Source: Pirellulales bacterium (GTDB taxonomy: Bacteria; Planctomycetota; Planctomycetia; Pirellulales; Thermoguttaceae). From it: a DNA stretch of 63,896 nucleotides. This document shows positions 43,543 through 53,995 of this stretch, one piece after another (within the stretch, counting starts at the first letter, position 1; each line of letters starts with the position of its first letter). The notes under the pieces are model-generated. The model saw nothing but the letters and a program-made list of their open reading frames with translations, was not told where the DNA came from and ran no database searches. Where the stretch lies: assembly GCA_016931995.1 (NCBI GenBank), contig JAFGDS010000099.1:1-63896 (forward strand), in the 5' to 3' direction. The position numbers were made by a program, and so were the translations under genes.

Positions 43543-45639
43543 ATGTTTCACCGCCCCCTCATCTTTGTCTTGGCCGTGGCCGTTCTTCTGGCATGGGGTT
43601 CATTCGGGGCCACGGCGCCGGCGGCGCGGGCCGACGATCCGCCGGCCGTTGCCCAGAAGGCCGATCCGCGGCCGGCCGCGGACGAGAAGAAGGATGCCAC
43701 GACGGAAGACAAGAAGGCGGACGAGAAGAAGGAGACCAAGACGGCCAAACCGTCGGTCCTCTCGAAGCTGCTCAAAAAGGCCACGGCCAAGGCCCAGGGC
43801 GCGACCGACGAAGCCAAACCGGTCGAGGAGCCCAAGCCCGAGCCGAAGAAGGACGACGCGAAACAGCCGGCGCCGAAGCAAGCCGAGCCGGCCAAGGATG
43901 AAGGCAAGACGCAAGCCGACGAGAAGAAGGAAGGCGAGACGCCCAAGCCAGACGACAAGAAGGCGGAGGCCAAGAAGCGGGTTCTCGTGGTGCGGATCGC
44001 GCTGCGGGGTTCCTATCCGGAAGGCCCCACCACGGCCGGGCCGTTTGGCGAGATGGAAACCTCGTTGTCCTCGCTGTTGAAGAAGTTCGAGCAGGTGGCC
44101 GAGGACGAGAAGATCGCGGCCGTCGTGCTCGAAGTGGACGAGGCGGACGTCGGCGGCGGCAAGGTGCACGAGATCCGCGAGGCGATCGCGCGGGTGCGCA
44201 AGGCGGGCAAGCCCATCTACGCCATGCTCACCGCCGCCGAGGGCGGGCAATACCTCATCGCCTGCGCGTGCGACGAGATCGTGATGACGCCCTCCGGCGT
44301 GCTCGTCATTCCGGGCGTCCGGGCCGACGTGATGTTTTACAAGGGCCTGCTGGACAAGATCGGCGTCAAGGCCGACATGCTCCAGATGGGCAAGTACAAG
44401 GGCGCCGGCGAGCCCTACACCCGCTCCGGCATGAGCCCCGCCCTGCGCGAGAGCTTCGAGGCCGTCGTCGACGATGGCTACAAGCGGCTCGTCGATACGG
44501 TGGCCAAGGACCGCAAGCTCGAGGACTACCAGGTCAAGACGTACATCGACCAGGGGCTGTTCACCGCGGCCGAGGCCAAGAAAGTCCGGCTGATCGACCA
44601 GGTGCTCTACGTCGACGAATTCCTGACGAGCCTCAAAAAGCGGCTCGGGGCCGACGAGCTCGGCCTGGTGACCAAGTACAAGAGCCAAAGCCGCGAGGAA
44701 GACTTCTCCGGCATGGCGGGCATGATGAAGCTCTTGCAGATCATGATGGGCGGCAAGCCGACGGCGACGACCAGCCGAAACAAAAAGATCGCCGTGATCT
44801 ACGCGGTCGGGCCGATCGTCCAGGGCAAGAGCAGCTCGAGCCTCTTCGGCGAGAGCGTGCTGGGTTCGACAACCATGGTCGAGGCCCTGCGCGACGCGGA
44901 CAAGGACCCCACGGTGCAGGCGATTGTACTGCGAGTGGACAGCCCCGGCGGATCGGCCATCGCCAGCGACCTGATCTGGCGCGAGACCGTGCGGATCAAG
45001 AAGCCGATCATCGCCAGCATGGGCGACGTGGCCGGAAGCGGCGGATACTACATCTCGGTCGGCGCGGACACGATCTTCGCCGAGCCGAGCACCCTGACCG
45101 GCTCCATCGGCGTGATCGGCGGCAAGCTGGCCATCGAAGGGCTCTACAAGAAGCTGGGCCTTACGACCGAGACCGTCAGCCGCGGGAAGAACAGCGGCCT
45201 GTTCTCCTCCGAGAAGCCCTTCACCCCCAGCGAACGCGAAGCCTTGCAGGCCATGATGCGGGAAACGTATCGCCAATTCGTCATGAAGTCGGCCCAGGGA
45301 CGCAAGATGTCGTACCAGAAGCTCGACGAGCTTGCCCAGGGACGCATCTACACGGGCAACATGGCCGTGGCCAACGGCCTGGTCGACCGGATCGGCACGC
45401 TGGCCGACGCCGTGGCCGAGGCGAAGAAAGCCGCCGGGTTGAAAGCCGATGAAAAGGTCGATCTGCTGATCCTGCCGCAGCCCAGGTCGATCTTCGAGCA
45501 GCTCTTCGGCGATCCCTCGGCGACGACCGAGGGCCGCCTGGCCGGGCTGGTCCCGCCGTTGGCGCAGGCGCGGGTGCTCAAGCGGCTCTTCGTCGAGCGC
45601 GTCGTCACGATGATGCCCTGCCTGGTGGAGTTAAAATAG
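43543..45639 (+). CDS. sppA: Signal peptide peptidase SppA, long form
   Basis: A 698-residue exported serine protease. The signal peptide (IFVLAVAVLLAWGSFG) is followed by a 120-residue Lys/Glu/Ala linker. Two ClpP-like domains come next. The first has the catalytic-lysine region MGKYKGAGEPYTRSGMSP and the second the nucleophile GDVAGSGGYYISVG. SppA degrades cleaved signal peptides in or at the membrane. The long charged linker is longer than in the E. coli protein. A TACAAT box is at 43458, but no good -35 box was seen. Confidence 0.93.
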   Translation: MFHRPLIFVLAVAVLLAWGSFGATAPAARADDPPAVAQKADPRPAADEKKDATTEDKKADEKKETKTAKPSVLSKLLKKATAKAQGATDEAKPVEEPKPEPKKDDAKQPAPKQAEPAKDEGKTQADEKKEGETPKPDDKKAEAKKRVLVVRIALRGSYPEGPTTAGPFGEMETSLSSLLKKFEQVAEDEKIAAVVLEVDEADVGGGKVHEIREAIARVRKAGKPIYAMLTAAEGGQYLIACACDEIVMTPSGVLVIPGVRADVMFYKGLLDKIGVKADMLQMGKYKGAGEPYTRSGMSPALRESFEAVVDDGYKRLVDTVAKDRKLEDYQVKTYIDQGLFTAAEAKKVRLIDQVLYVDEFLTSLKKRLGADELGLVTKYKSQSREEDFSGMAGMMKLLQIMMGGKPTATTSRNKKIAVIYAVGPIVQGKSSSSLFGESVLGSTTMVEALRDADKDPTVQAIVLRVDSPGGSAIASDLIWRETVRIKKPIIASMGDVAGSGGYYISVGADTIFAEPSTLTGSIGVIGGKLAIEGLYKKLGLTTETVSRGKNSGLFSSEKPFTPSEREALQAMMRETYRQFVMKSAQGRKMSYQKLDELAQGRIYTGNMAVANGLVDRIGTLADAVAEAKKAAGLKADEKVDLLILPQPRSIFEQLFGDPSATTEGRLAGLVPPLAQARVLKRLFVERVVTMMPCLVELK

Positions 45640-45663
45640 GCTGACCGGATCCGACGGCGCAGT

Positions 45664-45792
45664 GGGTGCCACTGGCTTCGCCAGTGCGTGCAAGCGTGTG
45701 CCACTGGCTTCGCCAGTGCCGTGCCCTGCGCGCCAGACGCACTGGCGGAGCCAGTGGCACACAACTCCTGGTGGAGCCAGTGGCACACGGGG
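45664..45792. repeat. Cluster of CACTGGC-family repeats
   Basis: At least five units of GCCACTGGCTTCGCCAGTGC or the inverse (GCACTGGCGGAGCCAGTGGC) lie in tandem between sppA and the next gene. Each unit can form a hairpin. Confidence 0.8.
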
Positions 45793-45855
45793 TGTCACCG
45801 ATACGCGGAACTGGCCACCAATTCCAGACCTTCCTTCACGGGGCATGGGACTACG

Positions 45856-48800
45856 ATGCGACGTCTCGCCGGCCTTGTCGTGCTCTTGGGCGTGGTTTTT
45901 GGCGGGGTGCTGCTCGAGGGGGCGCAGCCGCCCTTGGCCGAGCCGTGGGACTACGCCGACGCGATGAAGGCGGTCGCCGCGCGGGGAACTGGCCGGGCCG
46001 GCGTCGTGTTGCACGTTGGCGACTCGATCACCCACGCCAACCCCTACGGCCAATGGGCCCGCTACGGCCGGGGGCAATCGGCCGAGGACAAGGACGCGCT
46101 GGGTTGGATGCACCGCGGCGCGGACGACGCCTCGGACGGCTGGTGGCTGTGCCGATTCGATCATCCCGGCGGCGGCCGTTCCTACACGGCCACCGGCGGC
46201 GTTACCGCGGAAGGAATGCTCGCCGGGGGACACAACGGACTGCCCTCGTTGGCCGACATGCTCGACCGGTATCGTCCCCAGGCGGTCGTCTACATGCTGG
46301 GCACGAACGACGCCTCGGCGTCCCGGCCGGTCGCGGCCTTCGAGGCGGACATGGTCACGGCGGTGGACGCGATGCTCGACCGGGGCGTCGTCTGCATCCT
46401 CTCGACCATTCCGCCCCATCCGCGCAAACAGAAGCTGGCCGCCGAGTATAACGAGGCGCTCCGCAAGATCGCCCGCGACCGGCGGCTGCCCTTGATCGAC
46501 TACGAGAAGGAGATCCTCCAGCGGCGTCCGCACGATTGGAACGGCACGCTGATGAACCCCAACGATCCGCACCCGAGCGCGGGCTCGGGCCAGGTCGATT
46601 CCGCGAGCTTGCCGACGGACGAGAACCTCCGCACGAGCGGCTATCTGTTGCGGGGCTGGCTGTCGGTGAAGAAGCTCGTGGAAGTGAAGCGTCGGGTGTT
46701 CGACGAGATTCCCGCTCGGCCGGGACCACCCGAACCGGTGGCGCCGTTGGAGGTTCCGCCGGCCGCGAAAACCACCCCCGCCGCGCCCCCGGCACAGCCA
46801 CCGGCGGATGCGCCCCAAGCCGCGCCGGCGCCGAACCCGCCGCCGCGAGTTCCGACCGCTCCCGCTTCATCCCCAACGGCGCCGAACGAACCGTCGGGCC
46901 AGCGCGTGCGCTTGCCCATCACCCGCGACACGTGGTTTTCCGAAGTGGGCCAGGAACGGGATTGCAACCTGGGCGGGGCGGACCGGCTGAAGCTCAAGTC
47001 GATCCAGGAGATGTCCGTGGTGGATTTCGATCCCGCGCCGCTTCGAGGGCGGGTGATCCGCTCGGCCGTGCTGTGCGTTCGCGATCGCCAAGAGGTCCTG
47101 CGGCGGGTCACCGTGGGCACGTTTGGCGCGGAGTGGGTCGAAGGCACGTCGACGAGCTACGCCCCGCAGCAGGGCAGCTCCTCATTCAATGCCCGGCGGC
47201 ATCCCGACGTGCCTTGGGCCCAGCCAGCGAGCGACCTCACGGCGGTCGTCCTCGGTCAAGGCGGAACGCTTTGGCGCATGGTCGACGCCACGCCGCCGGA
47301 TGCCAACGGCTGGCAGCGGATCCCGGTGGATCCGCTGGTGGTGGCCGCGCGCGTGGCCGGCACGAGCCATGGGCTCTTCCTGTTCGACGACACGGGCTCG
47401 GAGTGGTCGCGCGAGGGCGAGAAGTACACGTTTCGCCACATGCCCAACCGGTTCGTGTGCAGCCGCGAGGCGGGCCCGGACTCGGCGCCGTACCTGGACG
47501 TGTGGTTGGGCGAGCCGGACAACGAGCCGCCGCCCGCGCCGGCGGGATTCGTTGTGGACCTCGACGGCTGTCCGGCGGGCGAGGCGGAGGTTTCGTGGAT
47601 CACCCCGGTGGACGAAGGGCCGGCGGGAACCGTGGGGTTCCTCGTCGACGCCGACGGTACCCCCCTGCCCCGCTACCTGATCCCGCCGGCCGGTCGCCCG
47701 AGCGGACGCGTGACGATGCGGCTGCGCGATCTGGCCGTCTGCCAGCCGGGGGCGAGCGTGCGGCTGGCGGTCCGCGCGGTCGATGCGACGGGCAACGTGT
47801 CTCCGCCGGGCGAACACACGGTGAGGTTGTCCGACGCCAAACCCCGATGGCTCGACACGCCGCGTCCGAAGCCTTTCGCGCCCAGCGGGCCCCTGCCCCG
47901 CCTGGGCGAGACGCGGGTGGCCGTGATCGACGCGTTGGACAAGGTCCAGCCGCTCACCGGCCGGATGATCCCCGAGCAGCCGGCCGAGTATCTCCAGGCC
48001 AACCACCTCTGGGACGCGGGCAAACGGCGGATCCGGCTGGCCGCGGCGGGCAACGAGTTCGTTGCATTTCAGGTGCTTTTGGACGGGCCGACGACAAACG
48101 TTGAACCGAGCCTCACGTTCACCGGCGCCGGCCGCGGGATCCACGTCGCGTTTGCCTGGTACCGCCCGGTCGAGACCGACGCGGGTCCCTTGCCCGATCC
48201 GCTCGTGCCGTTGGACGCGCCGGACGACGCGACGAACGCGCCGCGGCGGAGTCTGTACGTCGAGCTGTACGTGCCGCACGAGGCCGCGCCGGGCGATTGC
48301 GAGGGCAAGCTGACGCTTCGCGCCGGCGAGGCAACGTTGGAGCTGGACGTGCTCCTGACCGTGTGGCGTTTCGTCCTGCCGGATCGTTTGAGCTTCTTGC
48401 CCGAGATGAACTGCTACGGACTGCCGGCCAACGAGCGGGACTACTATCGCCTGGCGCACCGGCATCGGACGGTGCTCAACCGCGTGCCGTATTCCCACGC
48501 GGGCCGGGTGGCCGACGGCTGCGCGCCGGCGTGGGACGGAGAGAACCTGGACTGGACGGCATGGGATCGGCGGTACGGGCCGCTCTTGGACGGCTCCGCC
48601 ACGGCTGATCTGCCGCGGCGGGGCGTGCCGATCGAGTGTTTCTATTTACCCTTGCACGAAAACTGGCCCTGTCCCATGGAAGGCCATTACCGCGACAGCT
48701 ACTGGGCCGACGTGGCGTTTTCGCCCGACTACCGGCCGACGTTCGTCGAGGTCGCGCGGCGGATGACCGAGCACTTCAAGAGCCGCGGCTGGAACGACAC

Positions 48801-50343
48801 GCTCTTTCAGTTTTATCTGAACAACAAGAGCCACTACAAACGCGACGGCTGGTCGCGGGCGAGCTCGCCCTGGGTGCTCGACGAGCCGATGGATTTCCAG
48901 GATTTCTGGGCGCTGCGGTTCTTTGGCGAGGCGTTTCACGAAGGCGTCCGCCGCGCGTTGGGCGGGTCGGCCGGCCCGCGGATGCTCTTCCGCTGCGACA
49001 TCTCGCGTCCCCAGTGGCAACGCGACGCGCTGGACCACGTGCTCGACTACAACGTGGTGGGCGGCGGGCCCTTCCGGCGGTACCACCGCGCGGTGGCCGA
49101 CCGTCAGCGGGCCTTTGGCCAGATCGTGCTCGACTACGGCACGACCAACGCGGTTGACCAAAGCAACATGCAGCCGGTCGGATGGTGCCTCGACTCGTGG
49201 TCGCTCGGCTCCCGCGGCGTGCTGCCCTGGCAGACGATCGGCAACGCCCAGTCCTGGACCAAGGGCGACGCGCTGGCGCTCTTCTATCCCGGCGAGCCGA
49301 TTGGCCAAGCCGAGCCGGTCCCGTCGATCCGGCTGAAGGCGTATTGCCGCGGGCAGCAGGACGTGGAATACATGACGCTTCTGGCCGACGTGCTCCGCGC
49401 GCCGGCGTGGCAGGTGGGCCAGGGGCTGCGGGGGGCCCTGCGACTGGCGGGCGAGCGCTGCGGCACGGGTTTCACCGCCGGCGAGGACGCCGGCGCGATG
49501 CACTACGCCGCGCTGCGCCCGCGGGACGTTTGGGCCGTGCGGACGCAGGCGGCCCAGGCGATCGACGCCGCCGCGCCGAAGCCGCGCGACCGGCTCGTTT
49601 CATGGGATACGCCGCCGCGCGATCCGGCGGCCGGCGCGCCGGCCTACGTGGCCGGGCGGATGCCGTCGGCGGGCGAAGCGTTGACGCCGTCCGACCCACA
49701 GGCACCGCACGAAACCGACGCGTCGCCGCCACGGGCCGCCGCGGCGCGGGTGATTCAGGGCCGCGACGTGGTCGTCGACACGATCATCGACCCGACCGAG
49801 CCGGATCGCAACTTCGGCCGTGAGGCCCGCGACAACCGCCTCAAGCGGACCCACGCGTGCAACGCCATGCTGCTGCGGTTCGATCTGGAGGGCGCGGGCA
49901 TCCCGGCCGGCGCGCGGGTCCAGTGGGCCGAGGTGGTCGTGTACGTCTGGGACCCCAGTTCTCAAGGCCAAACGAAACTCTGCGCCTTCGAGATGAAGAC
50001 GCCGTGGCGGGCCGCCGAGGCCACGTGGAACCGGCCGGCCCAAGGCCAGACGTGGCGCGGCGGCGAGGCGTTTGCATTCGGCGAGGACACGGGCGAGTCG
50101 CTGGCGCACGTGGTGGTCGCGCCCGACGCGGGCGGCGACGTGGCCGATCCGCCGATCGAATACCGCCTCGACGTGACCGAACTCGTCCGCGCCTGGCTGG
50201 ACCGCAAGACGCCCAACAACGGCGTGGCAATCGCGCCGGCGATCGACCGCGCGGTGGACGACGGCCACCAAACCCGCATGCAGGTGCTCGCCTCGGAGGC
50301 CCAGCCGGAGCGGTTCACGCCCAAGCTGGAGATCGGCTTGTGA
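45856..50343 (+). CDS. Giant exported SGNH hydrolase/DUF4091-like glycosidase with DNRLRE domains
   Basis: A 1495-residue protein. The ATG at 45856 opens a signal peptide (LAGLVVLLGVVFGGVLLEGA). An SGNH/GDSL hydrolase follows at about 40-280 (Ser in HVGDSITHANP, 'VVYMLGTNDASASR'), then an Ala/Pro linker. A DNRLRE-type beta domain spans about 350-560 ('RDTWFSEVGQERDCNLGG', 'NGWQRIPVDPLVVAARVAG'). A central DUF4091-like region covers roughly 730-1260 ('FLPEMNCYGLPANERDYYRL', 'LPWQTIGNAQSWTKGDALAL'). A second DNRLRE domain closes it ('DTIIDPTEPDRNFGREARDN', 'TELVRAWLDRKTPNNGVAIA'). It probably removes acyl groups and cleaves glycans outside the cell; the substrate is unknown. Confidence 0.8.
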   Translation: MRRLAGLVVLLGVVFGGVLLEGAQPPLAEPWDYADAMKAVAARGTGRAGVVLHVGDSITHANPYGQWARYGRGQSAEDKDALGWMHRGADDASDGWWLCRFDHPGGGRSYTATGGVTAEGMLAGGHNGLPSLADMLDRYRPQAVVYMLGTNDASASRPVAAFEADMVTAVDAMLDRGVVCILSTIPPHPRKQKLAAEYNEALRKIARDRRLPLIDYEKEILQRRPHDWNGTLMNPNDPHPSAGSGQVDSASLPTDENLRTSGYLLRGWLSVKKLVEVKRRVFDEIPARPGPPEPVAPLEVPPAAKTTPAAPPAQPPADAPQAAPAPNPPPRVPTAPASSPTAPNEPSGQRVRLPITRDTWFSEVGQERDCNLGGADRLKLKSIQEMSVVDFDPAPLRGRVIRSAVLCVRDRQEVLRRVTVGTFGAEWVEGTSTSYAPQQGSSSFNARRHPDVPWAQPASDLTAVVLGQGGTLWRMVDATPPDANGWQRIPVDPLVVAARVAGTSHGLFLFDDTGSEWSREGEKYTFRHMPNRFVCSREAGPDSAPYLDVWLGEPDNEPPPAPAGFVVDLDGCPAGEAEVSWITPVDEGPAGTVGFLVDADGTPLPRYLIPPAGRPSGRVTMRLRDLAVCQPGASVRLAVRAVDATGNVSPPGEHTVRLSDAKPRWLDTPRPKPFAPSGPLPRLGETRVAVIDALDKVQPLTGRMIPEQPAEYLQANHLWDAGKRRIRLAAAGNEFVAFQVLLDGPTTNVEPSLTFTGAGRGIHVAFAWYRPVETDAGPLPDPLVPLDAPDDATNAPRRSLYVELYVPHEAAPGDCEGKLTLRAGEATLELDVLLTVWRFVLPDRLSFLPEMNCYGLPANERDYYRLAHRHRTVLNRVPYSHAGRVADGCAPAWDGENLDWTAWDRRYGPLLDGSATADLPRRGVPIECFYLPLHENWPCPMEGHYRDSYWADVAFSPDYRPTFVEVARRMTEHFKSRGWNDTLFQFYLNNKSHYKRDGWSRASSPWVLDEPMDFQDFWALRFFGEAFHEGVRRALGGSAGPRMLFRCDISRPQWQRDALDHVLDYNVVGGGPFRRYHRAVADRQRAFGQIVLDYGTTNAVDQSNMQPVGWCLDSWSLGSRGVLPWQTIGNAQSWTKGDALALFYPGEPIGQAEPVPSIRLKAYCRGQQDVEYMTLLADVLRAPAWQVGQGLRGALRLAGERCGTGFTAGEDAGAMHYAALRPRDVWAVRTQAAQAIDAAAPKPRDRLVSWDTPPRDPAAGAPAYVAGRMPSAGEALTPSDPQAPHETDASPPRAAAARVIQGRDVVVDTIIDPTEPDRNFGREARDNRLKRTHACNAMLLRFDLEGAGIPAGARVQWAEVVVYVWDPSSQGQTKLCAFEMKTPWRAAEATWNRPAQGQTWRGGEAFAFGEDTGESLAHVVVAPDAGGDVADPPIEYRLDVTELVRAWLDRKTPNNGVAIAPAIDRAVDDGHQTRMQVLASEAQPERFTPKLEIGL

Positions 50344-50369
50344 CGGGGCACGGAACGGCCCACCAACTC

Positions 50370-50439
50370 GTCATCTTGAGCGAAGCGAAGGATCTCGTTG
50401 CCAACAAGGAAGGAGATTCTTCGCTGCGCTCGGAATGAC
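50370..50439. repeat. Dispersed hairpin repeat, GTCATCCTGAGCGAAGCGAA family
   Basis: Opening GTCATCTTGAGCGAAGCGAA and closing CTTCGCTGCGCTCGGAATGAC frame a 70-bp element after the giant gene. Confidence 0.75.
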
Positions 50440-50451
50440 GGACGTTGCGCA

Positions 50452-50520
50452 AGTGCCACTGGCTTTGCCAGTGCGTAATGGGCTCTGGTTCACGGCACTG
50501 GCGGAGCCAGTGGCACTCGG
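50452..50520. repeat. CACTGGC-family repeat between the giant gene and purM
   Basis: GTGCCACTGGCTTTGCCAGTGC and GCACTGGCGGAGCCAGTGGCAC form a head-to-head pair about 20 bases apart. Confidence 0.8.
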
Positions 50521-50556
50521 CATTACCAGACCCCCCTCACGAAGATCCGATCTCTC

Positions 50557-51591
50557 CTACACCATGCGTCCGATGGGCCAGCTCGGCAAGCCGCGGCGGG
50601 CAAGCTGCTGCTGGATGCTCTCGGCGTAAAAGGGGCTTACCACCAGGACCAACCCAATGCCCATGTTGAACACCTGGGCCATCTCGTCGTCGTCCACCTG
50701 GCCCAGTCGGGCAAGCCAGGTGAACACGGGCGGGACCGGCCAACTGCCGCGGTCGATCTCCGCGCGGACGCCGGAGGGCACGATCCGATCGAGGTTCTCC
50801 TTCAATCCGCCGCCGGTGACGTGGGCGATGCCGTGCACCACGTTTTTCACCTTGTAGTGGCCGAGCACCTGGCGGACCGCGCGGGCGTAGATCCGCGTGG
50901 GCGTGAGCAACGCCTCGCCCACCGTCCGACCCAGCTCCTCGACGAAGTCGCCCACCGAAAGGCCGGCGGCCTCGAAGACGATCTTGCGGGCCAGGCTGTA
51001 TCCATTGGAGTGAAGACCGCTTGAGGCAACGCCCAAAATCGCGTCGCCGGGGACGATCGCCTGACCGGTGATGACGTGCCTGCGTTCGACCACGCCGACG
51101 CAGAATCCGGCCAGGTCGTAGTCGCCCTCGCCGTACACGTCGGGCAGGATCGCCGTTTCGCCGCCCAACAGGGCACAGTCGCATTGCAGGCAGCCGTCGG
51201 TCACGCCGCGGACGATCTGTTCGAGCAGCTCGGGGTCGTCTTTCGGCATGGCGACGTAATCGAGGAAGAACAGCGGCTCGGCCCCACAGCAGATGGCGTC
51301 GTTGACGCTCATGGCCACCAGGTCGATGCCCACCGTGTGGTGAACGCCCATCGCCGAGGCCACCTTCAGCTTGGTGCCCACGCCGTCGGTGCAGGAGACC
51401 AGGACGGGTTCTTCATACCGCCGGGCAAACAGCGGGTGGGCGAAATCGAGCTGGAACAGGCCAGCAAACCCCCCGTCAAGCCGTATCACGCGGGGGGTTT
51501 GGGTGCGACCTATCAGGCGGGGAAGCCGCGCCATCGCCGCCCGGTACGCGTCCAGGTCCACGCCCGCGTCTTTGTACGTCAATTTGGCCAT
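50557..51591 (-). CDS. purM: Phosphoribosylformylglycinamidine cyclo-ligase
   Basis: A 344-residue enzyme that closes the imidazole ring of aminoimidazole ribotide, the fifth step of purine synthesis. The ATG at 51591 begins [20 protein letters not shown]. The substrate- and ATP-site motifs are [16 protein letters not shown], '[20 protein letters not shown]' and [17 protein letters not shown]. '[18 protein letters not shown]' and '[12 protein letters not shown]' complete the C-lobe. The length and order fit the family. Other purine genes are not in the window. Confidence 0.95.
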   Translation of the reverse strand: MAKLTYKDAGVDLDAYRAAMARLPRLIGRTQTPRVIRLDGGFAGLFQLDFAHPLFARRYEEPVLVSCTDGVGTKLKVASAMGVHHTVGIDLVAMSVNDAICCGAEPLFFLDYVAMPKDDPELLEQIVRGVTDGCLQCDCALLGGETAILPDVYGEGDYDLAGFCVGVVERRHVITGQAIVPGDAILGVASSGLHSNGYSLARKIVFEAAGLSVGDFVEELGRTVGEALLTPTRIYARAVRQVLGHYKVKNVVHGIAHVTGGGLKENLDRIVPSGVRAEIDRGSWPVPPVFTWLARLGQVDDDEMAQVFNMGIGLVLVVSPFYAESIQQQLARRGLPSWPIGRMV

Positions 51592-51903
51592 GCACCCATC
51601 GTACCGTTTGGCGGGCCGGACCTCAATAAACCCGGGCGGTAGGCGGTAGGCAGTGGGTGTTGGGCATTTCATGAGTGGCGGTCGCCGTACCATGGCCATA
51701 TACACCATCTTGCCACGGGCGATTGCTTGACACCGCCCGGCGGGCCGGTAATACTTCGATGTATACGCTCCGGGGGGCATTTCCCTACCTACGTTGCCCG
51801 TGTGGCCCCGCCCTGTGTTGGTGTGCCGTTGCCGTCGCGACGGTACGCGCCGCGCCCCCGCGGATCGAGTTTCGCATTCCCGCAGAGTAAGGAGTTGTCG
51901 CCG
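51592..51903. other. Divergent region between purM and the c-prime cytochrome gene
   Basis: No gene is seen. It holds GGTAGGCGGTAGGCAG (heptamer-like) at about 51638, and a promoter candidate for the cytochrome gene. Confidence 0.5.
51727..51754 (+). promoter_or_regulatory. Promoter candidate for the cytochrome c-prime/URO-D operon
   Basis: TTGACA (51727-51732), a 16-base spacer and TAATAC (51749-51754). The -35 box is perfect, the -10 box weak. Confidence 0.35.
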
Positions 51904-52674
51904 ATGAGACCGTCCCCTTGGCTTGCCGTGTTTTTCGCAATCGCTGTACTGCTGCCGACGGTGGCCCGGGCCGACGTGCCCGAGGCGCCGAAGGTCTCGA
52001 CGTTTGCCCCGGCCAAGGATCTGGCGGGCCAGGTGCCCAAGTACCTGGAGGACCTGACCGAGGCGGTGGCCACCGAGCAGGACTACAACGACGGCAAGGA
52101 GAAGCTGGCCAAGGACGCCAACACGCTGATCGTGATCGTGCTGGCCCTGGGCATGCACGACGAGGCGAACGACTACAAGGCGGCGGCGCCGGCCCTGATC
52201 GAGGCGGCCCAGCAGTTGGCCGCGGCGCGGGACTACGCGGCGGCCAAGGCGGGCGTCGAGGCCGTCGAGAAGGCCGCGACCAGCAAGGACGGCGGCGACC
52301 TGAAGTGGGAGAAGGCGGCCGTCCTGCGCGAGCTCATGCTGGCCGTGCCCACGATCAACACGAAGCTGAAGCGCTACATCCGCGGGACCCGGTTCAAGCG
52401 GATGGCGAACGAGTCGGCCGGTTGCGCGGCGGTTTTGGCGGCCATTGCGCAGGCTTCCTTGCCGCACGTCGGCGACACGACCCTGCCGAACGAGTCGGCC
52501 CGGTGGTACAAGGAATGCGAAGAAATGCGCGCGGCCGCGGCGGAGGTGAACGCGGCGATCCGCGCCGGCGATCAGGCGGCCACGACCAAGGCGATCGAGC
52601 GGCTCAACAAGAGCTGCGAATCGTGCCACGAGGTGTTCAAGCCCGACGCCAAGATGCCCGACGAAGAAGAATGA
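51904..52674 (+). CDS. Exported cytochrome c-prime-like monoheme protein
   Basis: A 256-residue protein with AAGGAG before the ATG and a signal peptide ([19 protein letters not shown]). The body is helical and Ala/Lys-rich, with one heme site, CESCHEVFK, near the C-terminus, which is the cytochrome c-prime layout. It is about twice the usual length, so it may contain two helical bundles, the first without heme. C-prime cytochromes bind NO or transfer electrons in the periplasm. Its stop overlaps the start of the URO-D-family gene by 4 nt (ATGA). Confidence 0.8.
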   Translation: MRPSPWLAVFFAIAVLLPTVARADVPEAPKVSTFAPAKDLAGQVPKYLEDLTEAVATEQDYNDGKEKLAKDANTLIVIVLALGMHDEANDYKAAAPALIEAAQQLAAARDYAAAKAGVEAVEKAATSKDGGDLKWEKAAVLRELMLAVPTINTKLKRYIRGTRFKRMANESAGCAAVLAAIAQASLPHVGDTTLPNESARWYKECEEMRAAAAEVNAAIRAGDQAATTKAIERLNKSCESCHEVFKPDAKMPDEEE

Positions 52675-53846
52675 CCGGACGCGAGCGGTTCCTCGGGACG
52701 CTCCAGGGGCAGACGCCGGACCGCGTCCCCGTGACACTGTTCATTCAGGATCAGGGCCATTTCCTGACGCAGGTCTATCCAGACCTGGACCCCCACGCTC
52801 ACGAATCGCTTCAACTAGCGGTCGTCGAGTTCCAACGCTCGCTGGGCGTGGACGTTTTTGTACGTCTGCTCTTTGGCGTGAATGATCCGCTCGGTATCCA
52901 TTGCGGCGGGCTGAACGTCTCCGACCAGACCGAGAACTGGGAAGTCCGCACCAAGAAGAGCCACCAAGGGAACACGACCGTCTATCGCTCGACGATCCGC
53001 ACGCCCGGCGGTACGCTCGAACAGGACTTTTCGATCAACGAAGCCCGTCCGAAGACGTTCATGTACGGCTGCACGCGCAAGCCGATCCAGACGCCGGCCG
53101 ACTTGGACTTGGCCATCACCTACGAGCCGCCGCTGGCGTCGCCCGAGAGAGCGGCGCGGATTCGCGAGCGCGTCCAGCGGATCAAACAGGCGGTGGGCGA
53201 GGACGGCATCGTCGGCACGTGGAGCCCGCACGGACCGTTCAACAACGCGTCTCTGCTGGTGACCGAAGAGACGATCTATAGTCTCTTCCTGACGGACTAT
53301 GACTTCTATGTCAAGTTGATGAACTTCGCCATGACGCGGGTGCTCGACTACGCGATGGCGATGGACGCGGCGGGCGTGGACGTCCATTGCGTCGGCGGCA
53401 ACGTGCCCGGCGGATTTGTGGGCAAGGCGTGCTACGACAAGTACATTTTGCCGTTCGAGAGGCAGTATATCGAAGCGATTCAGCGCAACGGCACGCCGGC
53501 GATGTACCACAACTGCGGACAGATCATGAACCTGGTCGAGTCGTACAAGGCCCTCGGCGCCCGCGTGGTCGAACCCTTTTCCCCCCCGCCGCTGGGCGAC
53601 GCCGACCTCGCCCGGGCGAAAGAGATTGTCGCGGGCGCGTACGTCATGGTCGGCGGCGTGGACCAAGTGAACGTCCTCCAAAAGGGCACGATCGACGAGG
53701 TGAAGCGCAAGACCGAGGAGACGATCACCGCGGGCAAGCCCGGCGGAAAGTTCATCCTTCAGTCCGCGGATTTCCTCGAATACGGCACGCCGATCGAGAA
53801 TCTCGAAGCGTACGTCGAGACGGCGATGGAGCACGCCGCGTATTAG
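52671..53846 (+). CDS. Uroporphyrinogen decarboxylase-family protein
   Basis: A 391-residue TIM-barrel protein. The start overlaps the cytochrome stop (ATGA). The N-terminus [20 protein letters not shown] is typical of the URO-D superfamily, and [20 protein letters not shown] and [20 protein letters not shown] match its later strands. True HemE begins with an arginine-rich propionate-binding motif that is not seen here, so a corrinoid methyltransferase-like or other role is more likely than heme synthesis. Coupling to a cytochrome is suggestive but unexplained. Confidence 0.85.
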   Translation: MTGRERFLGTLQGQTPDRVPVTLFIQDQGHFLTQVYPDLDPHAHESLQLAVVEFQRSLGVDVFVRLLFGVNDPLGIHCGGLNVSDQTENWEVRTKKSHQGNTTVYRSTIRTPGGTLEQDFSINEARPKTFMYGCTRKPIQTPADLDLAITYEPPLASPERAARIRERVQRIKQAVGEDGIVGTWSPHGPFNNASLLVTEETIYSLFLTDYDFYVKLMNFAMTRVLDYAMAMDAAGVDVHCVGGNVPGGFVGKACYDKYILPFERQYIEAIQRNGTPAMYHNCGQIMNLVESYKALGARVVEPFSPPPLGDADLARAKEIVAGAYVMVGGVDQVNVLQKGTIDEVKRKTEETITAGKPGGKFILQSADFLEYGTPIENLEAYVETAMEHAAY

Positions 53847-53878
53847 AGCCTATCCCAGAACCCTCACCCAGACGACGC

Positions 53879-53947
53879 GTCATCCTGAGCGAAGCGAAGG
53901 ATCTCGTTGGCGTCAAAGTTGAGATGCTTCGCTTCGCTCAGCATGAC
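53879..53947. repeat. Dispersed hairpin repeat, GTCATCCTGAGCGAAGCGAA family
   Basis: GTCATCCTGAGCGAAGCGAA and CTTCGCTTCGCTCAGCATGAC pair over most of their length, in the convergent gap between the URO-D gene and argJ. Confidence 0.8.
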
Positions 53948-53995
53948 GATGTTGTCCGGGTTCTCGGATAGGCTCTCAGACAGATGGTGGAATGC

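Noticed and set aside
52671-53846. Naming the URO-D-family gene hemE.
   Set aside because: The N-terminal arginine motif of true uroporphyrinogen decarboxylase is not seen and the context is not heme synthesis.
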